Positions 42,475-53,838 are shown, counted from the stretch's first letter. The stretch: 64,000 nucleotides of DNA from an uncultured Actinomycetes bacterium (GCA_903830655.1 CAIKUQ010000048.1:16845-80844); one strand, 5' to 3'. The notes: generated by a model not told the origin, from the sequence alone. Made by a program: numbers and translations.

Positions 42475-43434
42475 ATGTCACGTGAAGATACTCCTCGTAT
42501 TGTTGCTAACGGCAAGATTGGCCAAGTTGACGCGACCAAAATTCCACGCTTTGCGGGGATTGGCACTTTCGCTCGGCTACCTCAGATTGATGACGTGAGT
42601 GATGTGGATATATCCGTTATGGGCGTTCCTTTCGACTCGGGTGTCAGTTACCGGCCTGGTGCACGCTTTGGTCCAACGCATGTTCGCGAGTCGTCGCGCC
42701 TGCTTCGACCCTATAACCCAGCGGTCGACGTACTGCCATTCGAGAAATACCAAGTAGCTGACGCGGGCGACATTGGGGTTAATCCGTTCAACTTGGAAGA
42801 AGCGATTCAAGATATTGAGTATGGGTCACGAGCCTTGCATGAACGCGCGAAGCGCATCTTGACCATTGGTGGGGATCACACTATTGCTCTTCCGCTTTTG
42901 CGCACAATGCACGCCAAGCACGGACCAATATCGGTGGTTCACTTTGACGCCCACCTCGATACCTGGGATACCTACTTTGGTGCGCGCTACACCCACGGAA
43001 CACCATTCCGTCGCGCCTCAGAAGAGGGTTTGATTGATCGCGATGGATCGATGCACGTCGGCACCCGTGGACCTCTGTATTCCTCGAAGGACCTTTCAGC
43101 GGACGCCGACCTAGGCTTCGATATTTTCTCCACCACCGAATTTGACTCCATCGGTTTGCAAGGAGCGATTGATCGTATTGCTGCTCGAGTAGAGGATCGG
43201 CCGATGTATGTTTCAATTGATATTGACGTTTTAGACCCCGCCCATGCGCCAGGCACTGGAACTCCCGAAGCGGGTGGACTGACCAGCCGCGAGCTGTTGT
43301 CGGTGATTCGATCCTTCTCCAAGCTGAACATCGTTGGTGCAGATGTTGTGGAAGTGGCGCCCGCTTATGACCTCGCTGAGATCACGGGTATTGCTGCGAG
43401 CCACGTTCTCTACGAGCTGCTCTGCGCGATGTAA
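42475..43434 (+). CDS. Ureohydrolase (agmatinase / guanidinobutyrase family)
   Basis: [69 protein letters not shown]: all Mn ligand motifs. Confidence 0.93.
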   Translation: MSREDTPRIVANGKIGQVDATKIPRFAGIGTFARLPQIDDVSDVDISVMGVPFDSGVSYRPGARFGPTHVRESSRLLRPYNPAVDVLPFEKYQVADAGDIGVNPFNLEEAIQDIEYGSRALHERAKRILTIGGDHTIALPLLRTMHAKHGPISVVHFDAHLDTWDTYFGARYTHGTPFRRASEEGLIDRDGSMHVGTRGPLYSSKDLSADADLGFDIFSTTEFDSIGLQGAIDRIAARVEDRPMYVSIDIDVLDPAHAPGTGTPEAGGLTSRELLSVIRSFSKLNIVGADVVEVAPAYDLAEITGIAASHVLYELLCAM

Positions 43435-43809
43435 TTAGTCGGGGCTTTGCCCCGCGTAAGCGGCTTGAAACCACTTCATAAGTGGAATCAAATTATTTAC
43501 ATGTCCTCGAACTTTGATGCGACCCTCACGCAGCGCCGTTCCAGAGTCGAAACTTCCTGAGTAGAGACCTGAGGCATCAGCGAAGTTCAAGCGAATAATT
43601 GTGTCGGCGTCGAATGCGTCAATGGGACTAATCGATCCACCAGCCGGCTTCATCGTGATGGTGAAGGCGTGGGGAAGACCTGGCGGGGCATCTTCAATTG
43701 AAAATACGACGCTGTAGGTCGAAACCCCTTCGGGCATTTCCACGGGGCCGGCGACTGCGAGCGTATTTGAGACGGTGGCGAACCACTCTTCACTCAAAAA
43801 ATCTTCCAT
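43435..43809 (-). CDS. SCP2 sterol-binding domain protein
   Basis: TIIRLNFADASGLYSGSFDSGTALREGRIKVRGHVNNLIPLMKWF. Confidence 0.75.
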   Translation of the reverse strand: MEDFLSEEWFATVSNTLAVAGPVEMPEGVSTYSVVFSIEDAPPGLPHAFTITMKPAGGSISPIDAFDADTIIRLNFADASGLYSGSFDSGTALREGRIKVRGHVNNLIPLMKWFQAAYAGQSPD

Positions 43810-44588
43810 TAAGGGGCTGGCTGTACCGCAGCTTCAGTGGCTGAAGTCTTGGTCTTCCGGCGAATTTTGCGACCGAGCCAAGCAACGGGGTCATAGTGAG
43901 CGTCAACAACACGTTCCTTTAACGGAATAATTGCGTTATCTGTGATCTTGATGTGTTCAGGGCAGACCTCAGTACAGCACTTGGTGATGTTGCAGAATCC
44001 CAGACCCGCCTCTTCACGCACATACTCGCGACGGTCGTTCGTATCTAGGGGGTGCATCTCCAATTCCGCGTGTCGGATGAAGAAGCGAGGGCCCGCGTAG
44101 TGCTGCTTGTTCTCTTCGTGGTCGCGAATGACGTGGCACACGTCTTGACACATGAAGCATTCGATGCACTTGCGGAATTCTTGCGAACGCTCCACATCTT
44201 GCTGGAACATGCGGTATCCATCAACCGGCATTGGTGGTGGCAGAAGGGCTGGTACCTTCGCGGCTTGTTCATAGTTAAAGGAGACATCCGTAACGAGGTC
44301 ACGGATGATGGGGAAGGTTTTCATCGGGGTCAGCGTTACCGGTCCCTCGGGAAGGGTGTCCATGCGGGTCATACACATGAGGCGTGGCTTCCCGTTGACC
44401 TCTACGGCACAGCTTCCGCACTTGCCGGCCTTACAGTTCCAACGACAGGCGAGGTCTGGGGCCTCGGTCGCTTGGATGCGGTGAACAACGTCAAGAACAA
44501 CCTCTCCCTCGTTGCGCTCAATTGTGTAACTTTCGAAGTCGCCGCCAGTCGAGTCACCTCGCCACACTCGCATTGTGATGTCAGACAT
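43809..44588 (-). CDS. sdhB: Succinate dehydrogenase/fumarate reductase iron-sulfur subunit
   Basis: CRWNCKAGKCGSCAVEVNGKPRLMC; CIECFMCQDVCHV; CNITKCCTEVCPEHIKITDNAIIPLKERV. Confidence 0.96.
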   Translation of the reverse strand: MSDITMRVWRGDSTGGDFESYTIERNEGEVVLDVVHRIQATEAPDLACRWNCKAGKCGSCAVEVNGKPRLMCMTRMDTLPEGPVTLTPMKTFPIIRDLVTDVSFNYEQAAKVPALLPPPMPVDGYRMFQQDVERSQEFRKCIECFMCQDVCHVIRDHEENKQHYAGPRFFIRHAELEMHPLDTNDRREYVREEAGLGFCNITKCCTEVCPEHIKITDNAIIPLKERVVDAHYDPVAWLGRKIRRKTKTSATEAAVQPAP

Positions 44589-46399
44589 TATTTAGCCTCC
44601 TCGAGAAGAGTTTTGAGTTCTGGGGTTATTTTGGGGATGGGTTTGCCTTCAATCTGATACTTACCATTCCATTTGCCATCGGACGAGGACTGAGTGAAAT
44701 TAACTGAACCCATTTCGGCGACCGCTTCGGGAAAGTCAAGTCGAGTGTGTCCACCACGCGATTCCTTACGATTCAGCGCACCCATCGCAACGCACCGTGA
44801 AACAGTAATCATGGCGGGCAGATCGGTCGCGAGGTTCCAGCCTGGGTTGTAGGCACGCCCACCCTTAACCTTGATGTTTTGTACCCGACTGGTCAACTTG
44901 TCAAGTTCGCTGAGTGCAAACTCGAGTTCAGTACCGGTGCGAATGATGCCGACGTTCGCTTGCATCATGTCTTGCAGGTCACGTTGGATATCGTAGGGGT
45001 TCTCACCCTCAACCCGGTCAAATGGTGCCAGCGCTTCTGCAATGGCGGCGTCCACGTCACTCTGCTTGAATTTGCCAGACCCGCCACCCGCGGCGATGTA
45101 ACTCGCAGCCCCTTCACCGGCGCGCTTACCAAAGACAATTAGGTCACTCAGGGAGTTACCCCCGAGACGGTTAGCACCGTGGAGTCCGGCGGCGACTTCA
45201 CCGGCAGCAAAAAGCCCGGGGGTTTTAGTAGCAGTCGTTTCCGCATCGACCTTGACGCCGCCCATGATGTAGTGGCAGGTTGGGCCGATTTCCATGGGCT
45301 CGCGGGTGATATCCACTCCCGCTAGTTCCATGAACTGGTGGTACATCGAAGGGAGGCGGCGGCGGATGAATTCAGCACTTCGACGCGATCCAATATCTAA
45401 GAACACCCCACCGTGAGGGCTACCCCGTCCGGCTTTGACTTCAGCGTTAATTGCCCGAGACACTTCATCTCGAGGGAGCAGTTCTGGTGGTCGACGTCCA
45501 GCGGAGTGATCGTCGTACCACTTGTCGGCCTCTTCCTCTGTTTCGGCGGTTTCCGCTCGAAACATAGGTGCGACGTAATTAAACATAAAACGCTCACCGA
45601 GCGAATTTCGAAGTACCCCACCATCACCACGGACGCCTTCGGTAACCAAGAGTCCGCGTACGGACATTGGCCACACCATGCCGGTGGGGTGGAATTGGAT
45701 GGCTTCCATATCGATTAGTTCGCTGCCGGCCCACAGAGCCATGGCGTGGCCATCCCCCGTACCTTCCCAAGAGTTCGAGGTGAACTTCCAGGACTTTCCC
45801 GCTCCACCGGTAGCGAGAATGACCGTTTTTGAACTGAAGGTAACGAATTCACCGGTGTGGCGCCAGTAGGCCGCGGCCCCGGCAATGTGGCCATTGGAGT
45901 CTTTGAGCAATTGAAGAACTTTGCACTCCATGTACACGTCGATGCCCATGGAGACAACTTTTTGTTGGAGGGTACGAATTAATTCGAGACCAGTTCGGTC
46001 ACCCACGTGGGCCAAACGGGCGTAGCGGTGGCCACCAAAGTCACGCTGCAAGATCTTTCCGTCCTTAGTGCGATCAAAGAGGGCACCCCACTGCTCAAGC
46101 TCGAGTACACGTTCGGGGGCTTCCTTAGCGTGAAGTTCAGCCATGCGGAAGTTATTTAGGTACTTGCCACCGCGCATCGTGTCACGGAAGTGCACCTGCC
46201 AGTTGTCCTCGGAGTGGACGTTACCCATAGCGGCGGCCATGCCACCTTCAGCCATCACGGTGTGGGCCTTGCCCAATAGAGATTTGGTGATGATGCCAAC
46301 CCGTAAGCCCTGCTGCTTAGCCTCGATGGCGGCGCGAAGTCCGGCCCCCCCGGCCCCAATTATTAGGACGTCGTAATCGTGATTTTCAATGGTGGTCAT
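44588..46399 (-). CDS. sdhA: Succinate dehydrogenase/fumarate reductase flavoprotein subunit
   Basis: VLIIGAGGAGLRAAIEA, HTVMAEGGMAAAMGN, GLHGANRLGGNSLSDLIVFG; start MTTIENHDYDVLIIG. Confidence 0.97.
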   Translation of the reverse strand: MTTIENHDYDVLIIGAGGAGLRAAIEAKQQGLRVGIITKSLLGKAHTVMAEGGMAAAMGNVHSEDNWQVHFRDTMRGGKYLNNFRMAELHAKEAPERVLELEQWGALFDRTKDGKILQRDFGGHRYARLAHVGDRTGLELIRTLQQKVVSMGIDVYMECKVLQLLKDSNGHIAGAAAYWRHTGEFVTFSSKTVILATGGAGKSWKFTSNSWEGTGDGHAMALWAGSELIDMEAIQFHPTGMVWPMSVRGLLVTEGVRGDGGVLRNSLGERFMFNYVAPMFRAETAETEEEADKWYDDHSAGRRPPELLPRDEVSRAINAEVKAGRGSPHGGVFLDIGSRRSAEFIRRRLPSMYHQFMELAGVDITREPMEIGPTCHYIMGGVKVDAETTATKTPGLFAAGEVAAGLHGANRLGGNSLSDLIVFGKRAGEGAASYIAAGGGSGKFKQSDVDAAIAEALAPFDRVEGENPYDIQRDLQDMMQANVGIIRTGTELEFALSELDKLTSRVQNIKVKGGRAYNPGWNLATDLPAMITVSRCVAMGALNRKESRGGHTRLDFPEAVAEMGSVNFTQSSSDGKWNGKYQIEGKPIPKITPELKTLLEEAK

Positions 46400-46413
46400 G
46401 GCGAATCCTTGAA

Positions 46414-47226
46414 TTAAAAGAGGCGGAAGTCGGTCCACGCGCCCGAGGCGACGAGACGAACATAAACATCGGTGAAGGCTACGAAGAGCAGAGAGGCCCA
46501 AGCGAAATTCATGTGCTTGGCGTTAAGCGGGGTGAGGAACTTCCAGAAACGGTACCGAATGGGGTGCGCCTTAAAAGACTTGACCTGACCCCCGCAGAGG
46601 TGACGACAGGCGTGGCATGAGAGTGAATAGGCCCACAACAATCCAGCGTTGACGGTTAGGACAATCGTTCCGACGGTGACACCAAAGCCGAGTCCGGGCT
46701 GGTTGAAGGCCCGGAACGCGTCGTAGGTCAAGAGCGCGTTAAAGACTAAACCGGCGTAGAAGAAGTACCGGTGAATGTTCTGCATGATGAGAGGAAAGCG
46801 GGTCTCCCCGGAGTAGGAGCTGTGAGCGTCAGCGACAGCACAAGCGGGGGGAGACCACCAGAATGCGCGGTAGTAACTGCGACGGTAGTAGTAGCAAGTC
46901 AGACGAAAGCCCAGTGGGAAGATGAGAATAAGCAATGCGGGCGACAGGGTCCAGCCATTAAGTGCGAAGCCGGACTTTGCTCCCGCTACACAGTCACTGG
47001 CGATGCAGGGCGAATAGAAGGGCGAAATGAGGTCACGGTGCACCTGAGCCCCCACGTAATAGTTCTTACCTTGGAAGGCGGCCCAAGTTGAGTAGATGAT
47101 GAAAGCGGTGAGGATTGAAACGGTAACTACCGGTTGGATCCACCAACGATCCTGGCGAAGAGTCGCAACGTCGGGGCCACCACGGGTGCCTCCAAGTTGG
47201 ACTTTGGTCTCTGAGACTGACGTCAC
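46414..47226 (-). CDS. Sdh1-type succinate dehydrogenase membrane anchor subunit
   Basis: Multi-TM, operonic with sdhAB; CYYYRRSYYRAFWWSPPACAV, HRYFFYAGLVFNALLTYDAFRAF. Confidence 0.83.
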   Translation of the reverse strand: MTSVSETKVQLGGTRGGPDVATLRQDRWWIQPVVTVSILTAFIIYSTWAAFQGKNYYVGAQVHRDLISPFYSPCIASDCVAGAKSGFALNGWTLSPALLILIFPLGFRLTCYYYRRSYYRAFWWSPPACAVADAHSSYSGETRFPLIMQNIHRYFFYAGLVFNALLTYDAFRAFNQPGLGFGVTVGTIVLTVNAGLLWAYSLSCHACRHLCGGQVKSFKAHPIRYRFWKFLTPLNAKHMNFAWASLLFVAFTDVYVRLVASGAWTDFRLF

Positions 47227-47297
47227 GGGAACTCCTTGTTTGGTTTAACTGCAACCCCCGAACCATCATAGGCAGGGAAAAACAGAAGTCTTACGGG

Positions 47298-47313
47298 CAA
47301 TACCTAGGTATTG
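47298..47313. promoter_or_regulatory. Perfect 16-bp palindrome upstream of the sdh operon
   Basis: CAATACCTAGGTATTG is its own reverse complement; 72 nt upstream of the sdhC start. Confidence 0.45.
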
Positions 47314-47360
47314 GGGTGGGAATCCAGCCATCGAGGTTTCGGCCCGCTCGGTGGTCAGAC

Positions 47361-47753
47361 TTAAATTTTGCCGCCGCGACGACCCTCGGCGGTACCGCCT
47401 AAGAGGGCCCACACGGCGAGGGCGAGTCCTGGAATTAAGAACCAGATACCAAAGACGAGGGCCAAAACCACGAGGAACGCACCCATGCCCATGAGGAATG
47501 GAAAGATTGAGCTTCCGGGGAAGGATCCAACGACGCCCGCGCCACCTTCGGTGGTCGCGGTGGGGTCATCTTCTGGACGCATCTTCATGCGACGGCTCCA
47601 CCACAAGTAATAGCTACCAGGTAAGAAGCAGAGCAACATGCCAGAGAACATCATCACGCCTCCGGCATTCTCCAAGCTCCAGGTCCAATACACGGCACAC
47701 ATGGCTCCGAAGAAAAGGCCTAAGAACAAAAGCAGCTTGGCTTCAACTCGCAT
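47361..47753 (-). CDS. ctaF: Cytochrome c oxidase subunit 4 (CtaF-like)
   Basis: MRVEAKLLLFLGLFFGAMCAVYWTWSLENAGGVMMFSGMLLCFLPGSYYLWW; downstream of ctaD. Confidence 0.88.
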   Translation of the reverse strand: MRVEAKLLLFLGLFFGAMCAVYWTWSLENAGGVMMFSGMLLCFLPGSYYLWWSRRMKMRPEDDPTATTEGGAGVVGSFPGSSIFPFLMGMGAFLVVLALVFGIWFLIPGLALAVWALLGGTAEGRRGGKI

Positions 47754-47755
47754 AA

Positions 47756-49420
<1,665 letters not shown>

Positions 49421-49422
49421 GA

Positions 49423-50373
49423 TTAGTTCGCCTTGCTCTTAGTGGACTTAGAAGGAACATAGGTATTGCTTTGGAGAGCGGTAGCACTCGCCGCAGCAGC
49501 AGCCGCTGAAACGTCACGGTTGGCACTAAGCCAGTGGTCGTAGGTCGCGCGATCGACCACCTTGACCTTGAAGTACATCAAGGAGTGGTAGAGACCGCAG
49601 AGCTGCGTGCATTGCCCGGCGTAGGTACCAGTTTTCACGGCGTTGAAGGTGAATTGGTTGGTCACGCCAGGGAGTGCGTATCGAGAGAAGTTGAATTCCT
49701 TCACGTAGAAACCGTGCACAACGTCAGTCGAGGTCAGGTTTACGTGCACGTTGGTGTTGGCGGGAATTACCATGGTCGGGCTTTGGGTGGTCTGACCAAT
49801 CACAACCACCGAGTGTCCAGGGTACGCAAACTTCCAGCCCCATTGGAACGCATTGATGTTGACGACCACGTCGGTGCGGGGGTTCGCGACCTCGGGGTTT
49901 TCAACAATCAGAGTTCCAACGAAGAGGGCGATGACGATGATGATTGGTACGACGGTATAGAGCACTTCGAGTGGAATGTGGTACTGGCTCTGCTTAGGAA
50001 TGGCCTTGTCGTCTTTGCGGCGGTAACGCAAGAATGCGTAAGCCAAAAGCAACACAACGAGTAATCCAATAAGCGCCGCACCGAGTGAGAACCATTGCCA
50101 CAGGTGGTACACGTTCACCGAACTCTTAGTTACACCCTTCGTTACGCCAAAGTTTGGCAAGGTGCAACCCGAGAGGAGCACCCCGGATAGGGGAAGTAGT
50201 AACAGGGCACGAAGACGGCGCCATGTACGACCAGAGGTCGTGGCACCCTGAGGGGGCAGGGTAGTTGAATCCACGCTAGAAACCTTACTAAGAAGCGGAA
50301 CTTTTACGTTCAGGTTCCTCGGTCTCAAGGAAGAAGGGCTACTTTTCCTCGGAATCGGGGCCCTTGGCCTCAT
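49423..50373 (-). CDS. ctaC: Cytochrome c oxidase subunit II (lipoprotein-type signal)
   Basis: CuA site CTQLCGLYHSLMYF; LLLLPLSGVLLSGC lipobox; ORF start overlaps tatA, the true start is probably a downstream GTG (VDSTTLPPQ). Confidence 0.92.
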   Translation of the reverse strand: MRPRAPIPRKSSPSSLRPRNLNVKVPLLSKVSSVDSTTLPPQGATTSGRTWRRLRALLLLPLSGVLLSGCTLPNFGVTKGVTKSSVNVYHLWQWFSLGAALIGLLVVLLLAYAFLRYRRKDDKAIPKQSQYHIPLEVLYTVVPIIIVIALFVGTLIVENPEVANPRTDVVVNINAFQWGWKFAYPGHSVVVIGQTTQSPTMVIPANTNVHVNLTSTDVVHGFYVKEFNFSRYALPGVTNQFTFNAVKTGTYAGQCTQLCGLYHSLMYFKVKVVDRATYDHWLSANRDVSAAAAAASATALQSNTYVPSKSTKSKAN

Positions 50374-50524
50374 CTTTTGCTTGCTTCAATCCTTTTTCGA
50401 ACTCGTTTTTGGCCGAGCCGAGATTGCGCGCAAACTTAGGAATTGCCTTTCCTCCAAATACGAGAACGACAATGACCACGAGAACGATCACTAGGTCAGT
50501 ACTGGCAAATTCACCAAAAATCAT
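50339..50524 (-). CDS. tatA: Sec-independent translocase TatA/E
   Basis: VLVFGGKAIPKFARNLGSAKNEFEKGLKQAKDE: TM, hinge and amphipathic helix. Confidence 0.9.
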   Translation of the reverse strand: MIFGEFASTDLVIVLVVIVVLVFGGKAIPKFARNLGSAKNEFEKGLKQAKDEAKGPDSEEK

Positions 50525-50606
50525 TATGCGCTCCTTGCGATTAAGACATCTTTATCGTAGTGGCTAGTCCGGCACTTTTTTCGTGATTTTGAGTAAGACT
50601 GGAGAA

Positions 50607-51284
50607 ATGCCAACTATCGACCCCAGGGTGCTTAGGTATTCGCTCAGCGTTTCACTCACGGTGGGGCTCTACGGTATTGCCTTCGGGGCGGCCTCGATTG
50701 CGTCTGGATTCAGTGTCTTGCAGAGCTGTCTCTTTTCGCTGCTCACCTTTACCGGCGCGAGTCAGTTTGCGGCGGTCGGAGTTGTGGCTTCAGGGGGAAC
50801 GGCCTTCGCCGCTATATCCGCGGCGACTCTGCTGGGCACGCGCAACGCCCTCTACGGCATGCAAATGGCTCCATTGCTCGAAAACCGGGGCCTAAACAAA
50901 CTGATTGCCGCACACATCACTATTGATGAATCCACCGGAGTGGCCCTTTCGCAAATTGAACAAGGCGCCTCTTCAATGCGTCAAGGCTTCTGGTTAACCG
51001 GCCTCGGCGTTTTCTTGTTTTGGAATCTCTTTACCTTGCTGGGCGCCCTCGGTGCCAAGCAACTGGGAACTCCCGCCTCCTGGGGACTGGATGCTGGAGT
51101 CCCCGCGGCGTTCCTCGGCTTGTTATGGCTGCGTTTGACCTCGAACTTTCTTCGACTCGTCGCGTTAGCGGCGATGATCTTTACGGTAGTAGTGACCCCC
51201 TGGATGCCAGCGGGTCTGCCAATCATTTCTGCGACCTTGGTCGCGGTGGTCGCGGGTTGGAGCGAGAGGTCCAGTCAATCGTGA
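50607..51284 (+). CDS. azlC: AzlC family branched-chain amino acid exporter subunit
   Basis: LYGIAFGAASIASGFSVLQSCLFSLLTFTGASQFAAVGVVASGGT. Confidence 0.9.
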   Translation: MPTIDPRVLRYSLSVSLTVGLYGIAFGAASIASGFSVLQSCLFSLLTFTGASQFAAVGVVASGGTAFAAISAATLLGTRNALYGMQMAPLLENRGLNKLIAAHITIDESTGVALSQIEQGASSMRQGFWLTGLGVFLFWNLFTLLGALGAKQLGTPASWGLDAGVPAAFLGLLWLRLTSNFLRLVALAAMIFTVVVTPWMPAGLPIISATLVAVVAGWSERSSQS

Positions 51285-51583
51285 TGTGGGTGGTCTTGTT
51301 TTGCACGAGTGCATTAGCGCTGCTCACCAAACTGGGTGGGCACTACGTTCCGGCGAGCTGGCTCTCAAATCCTCGCTTGCAACGTATTAACGCGCTTATT
51401 CCAATCGCGCTCTTGAGTGCGCTCGTGGTGGCCGAAGCGCTCACTAACAAAACGAAACTCGTACTTGATCATCGACTCGCTGGTGTCGCAGTTGCGTTAG
51501 TGGCCCTTATGGCGAAGATGCCATTCCCCGTTGTGGTTCTCAGCGCCGTTTTTACCTCGGCGTTCATTTACCACTGGCACTGA
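51284..51583 (+). CDS. azlD: AzlD family protein
   Basis: Small 3-4 TM protein directly after azlC; MWVVLFCTSALALLTKLGG... Confidence 0.82.
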   Translation: MWVVLFCTSALALLTKLGGHYVPASWLSNPRLQRINALIPIALLSALVVAEALTNKTKLVLDHRLAGVAVALVALMAKMPFPVVVLSAVFTSAFIYHWH

Positions 51584-52348
51584 TTAGTGGCCAGTCCACT
51601 GGGCGGACCGCTTTTCGGCGAACGCGGTAGCACCTTCGTGGGCGTCGGTCGAGTCTGCCACTTTGGCAAAGAGCTCATCATTAAGGGGCCAGGTGGCCTC
51701 CACCCCGCGCTCAATCACTTCACGGAGCACTCGCTTCGAAGCTCGAACAGCGAGTGGAGCATTGCTGGCAATTCGGTCGGCAATGGCGCGAGCGCGCGGT
51801 ACTACCGCCTCGATAGGAAGTACGTGGTTCACTAACCCAAGTTGAAAAGCGCGCTCAGCACTTATTGGTTCGGCGGTGAGGGCCATCTCGCTCGCGATGG
51901 CGGGAGAGAGTCGGGTGGGAAGGCGAAGCAGTCCGCCGGCACCAGCGAAAAGACCGATCTGCGTTTCCGGGATACCAAATTTTGCGTGTTCGCTAGCCAC
52001 GATGATGTCGCACATCAAAAGCATTTCAAATCCACCGGCAAAGGCCGCGCCATTCGCCGCGCCCACCAGAGGCTTTATGAAGTTGCGCCGGGTCATACCG
52101 CCAAAACCATGTTCATTGAATGGGCGCTCACCTTGGGCGAAGGCCTTCAGATCCATACCGGCACTAAAAGCTTTGTCGCCCGCACCGGTAAGTACGATGA
52201 CGCGGCAATTGTCGTCGGCTTCACACTGATCCAATATCTCACTCAAGCGCGTCATGAGAGCCAGATTGATGGCGTTGCGTGCATCGGGGCGGTTCAAGGT
52301 GACGACACTGACGTGACCATGTTGTTCAAGTAAAACTTCGTCTGCCAT
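51584..52348 (-). CDS. Enoyl-CoA hydratase/isomerase family protein
   Basis: LNRPDARNAINLALM, KAFSAGMDLKAF, GAANGAAFAGGFEMLLMCDIIVASEHAKFGIPE. Confidence 0.93.
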   Translation of the reverse strand: MADEVLLEQHGHVSVVTLNRPDARNAINLALMTRLSEILDQCEADDNCRVIVLTGAGDKAFSAGMDLKAFAQGERPFNEHGFGGMTRRNFIKPLVGAANGAAFAGGFEMLLMCDIIVASEHAKFGIPETQIGLFAGAGGLLRLPTRLSPAIASEMALTAEPISAERAFQLGLVNHVLPIEAVVPRARAIADRIASNAPLAVRASKRVLREVIERGVEATWPLNDELFAKVADSTDAHEGATAFAEKRSAQWTGH

Positions 52349-52420
52349 AGCGACCTTCCCGTGCTGCCTGTAATAAAACGCTAGTGGAGTTATCGTTCGC
52401 CGACGTGCGAAACTAGAGAG

Positions 52421-53200
52421 ATGACTTCCGGGCCCCGATTACTCGCCACCGTCGAGGGCTACGCCGTCGAGGGCGGGTACGACCTGCCCTACGCCCCCAC
52501 CACCTGCTTTGCCCCCGCCATCTCGCTTAAGCACTTCGACGGTCCGGGGGAAGCGGCCAACCTCTGGGTGGAATTCGAATCAGCGGTTCGCCACTTACCA
52601 GGATTGGGTTTTGACGGTATTCGCCTCACCGTGGAGTGGGCCCGCATTGAACCTCGTCAGGGACAGATTGACCAGCTTGCGCTTTTGCGATACCTCGAAA
52701 TGGCGCGCTTTGCGAAATCGCTGGGATTACACGTCACGGTTGTCATCATTGATCAGGCCTGGCCTTCGTGGTTGGGCCAGGAGGCGTGGCTCTTGCCCTG
52801 GGTGGTGCCTCACTTCGTCGAGCATGTCAAACGAGTGGTAACCACCATGGCGGGGTCAATAGATAATTTTATTCTCTTTGCTAACTGGGCGCATCTCTTG
52901 AATGGTTTTACCGAAGCGAGTTGTCCACCGTGGCGGCGTCGCGCGAGTGATGACGCATTTCGAGCACAGGTACAGTTACGTAAAATGACCGACTTGATTT
53001 TGCGTGAAGAGGCCGTCGCGCCATTGCTCGTTAACGAATGGTACGTGGTTGATGCCGACGACGTCAAGGGTCTCGCGACACTACGCAGCGAAGGGGTGCG
53101 TGACGAAATTCACGTTCGCTCAATCCTCGAAGGCTTTGGTCCAACAAAATGTAACGCAGGAATTCTGATTCGCGTCGGGAATGAATTCCAGCCTCGTTAG
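52421..53200 (+). CDS. GH1-like TIM-barrel protein, probably non-catalytic
   Basis: GFDGIRLTVEWARIEPRQGQIDQLALLRYLEMARFAKSLGLHVTV resembles the GH1 barrel; ILFANWAHLL occupies the position of the TLNEP motif. Confidence 0.6.
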   Translation: MTSGPRLLATVEGYAVEGGYDLPYAPTTCFAPAISLKHFDGPGEAANLWVEFESAVRHLPGLGFDGIRLTVEWARIEPRQGQIDQLALLRYLEMARFAKSLGLHVTVVIIDQAWPSWLGQEAWLLPWVVPHFVEHVKRVVTTMAGSIDNFILFANWAHLLNGFTEASCPPWRRRASDDAFRAQVQLRKMTDLILREEAVAPLLVNEWYVVDADDVKGLATLRSEGVRDEIHVRSILEGFGPTKCNAGILIRVGNEFQPR

Positions 53201-53838
53201 TCGGGGTGTTTTGCCTCCCAGGCAATCTCTTCACTCGTTTCACGCCGCTTGGCGCGAATGTGATGGAAGGTAACGAAAGATGCGAAGAGCACCAGCAAAA
53301 CAATCCCGACCCAGCTCGCGGCCTTCTCAATTCGGTGCAAGGCATGACCAGCGAGAAAACCAATCAAAGTGAAGCCAGTGCCCCAGAGAATGCCACCTAT
53401 GGCGTTGGCAATCAGGAATCGGCGGTAGTGCATCTTGGATATACCGGCCAGGCCTGGCATTACCGCGCGCAAGAATGCGGTGAATCGACCAGCGATTACG
53501 TAGACCGGTCCACGTTTGCGTAAACCCTCGAGGGCGCGGTCCAGAGCGGCGCGGCGCTTACGCAGAATTTTGAGCTCAAGAATTTGAGTTCCGTAGCGTT
53601 TACCGATGGCGTACCCCACCGAGTCTCCAATGATTGCCGCGAGCACGACAGCGCCACACAAGCCAACAATGTTGATACGGCCTTGTGAGGCGATCACACC
53701 ACCGACGATGACTGCCGTTTCGCCAGGAATGACGAAGCCAATAAACAGGGCAGCTTCACCAAAGACCAAGAAGGCCACCAACAGGTAGACCCACACGCTG
53801 GGCAGACTATGTAACTGCTGCAAAACCCAATTAATCAC
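53197..53838 (-). CDS. DedA family (SNARE-associated) membrane protein
   Basis: FGEAALFIGFVIPGETAVIVGGVIASQGRINI, GRFTAFLRAVMPGLAGISKM. Confidence 0.93.
   Translation of the reverse strand: MINWVLQQLHSLPSVWVYLLVAFLVFGEAALFIGFVIPGETAVIVGGVIASQGRINIVGLCGAVVLAAIIGDSVGYAIGKRYGTQILELKILRKRRAALDRALEGLRKRGPVYVIAGRFTAFLRAVMPGLAGISKMHYRRFLIANAIGGILWGTGFTLIGFLAGHALHRIEKAASWVGIVLLVLFASFVTFHHIRAKRRETSEEIAWEAKHPD

Noticed and set aside
44052-44657. 201-aa antisense ORF over sdhB
   Set aside because: Shadow ORF; sdhB Fe-S motifs on the minus strand are unambiguous
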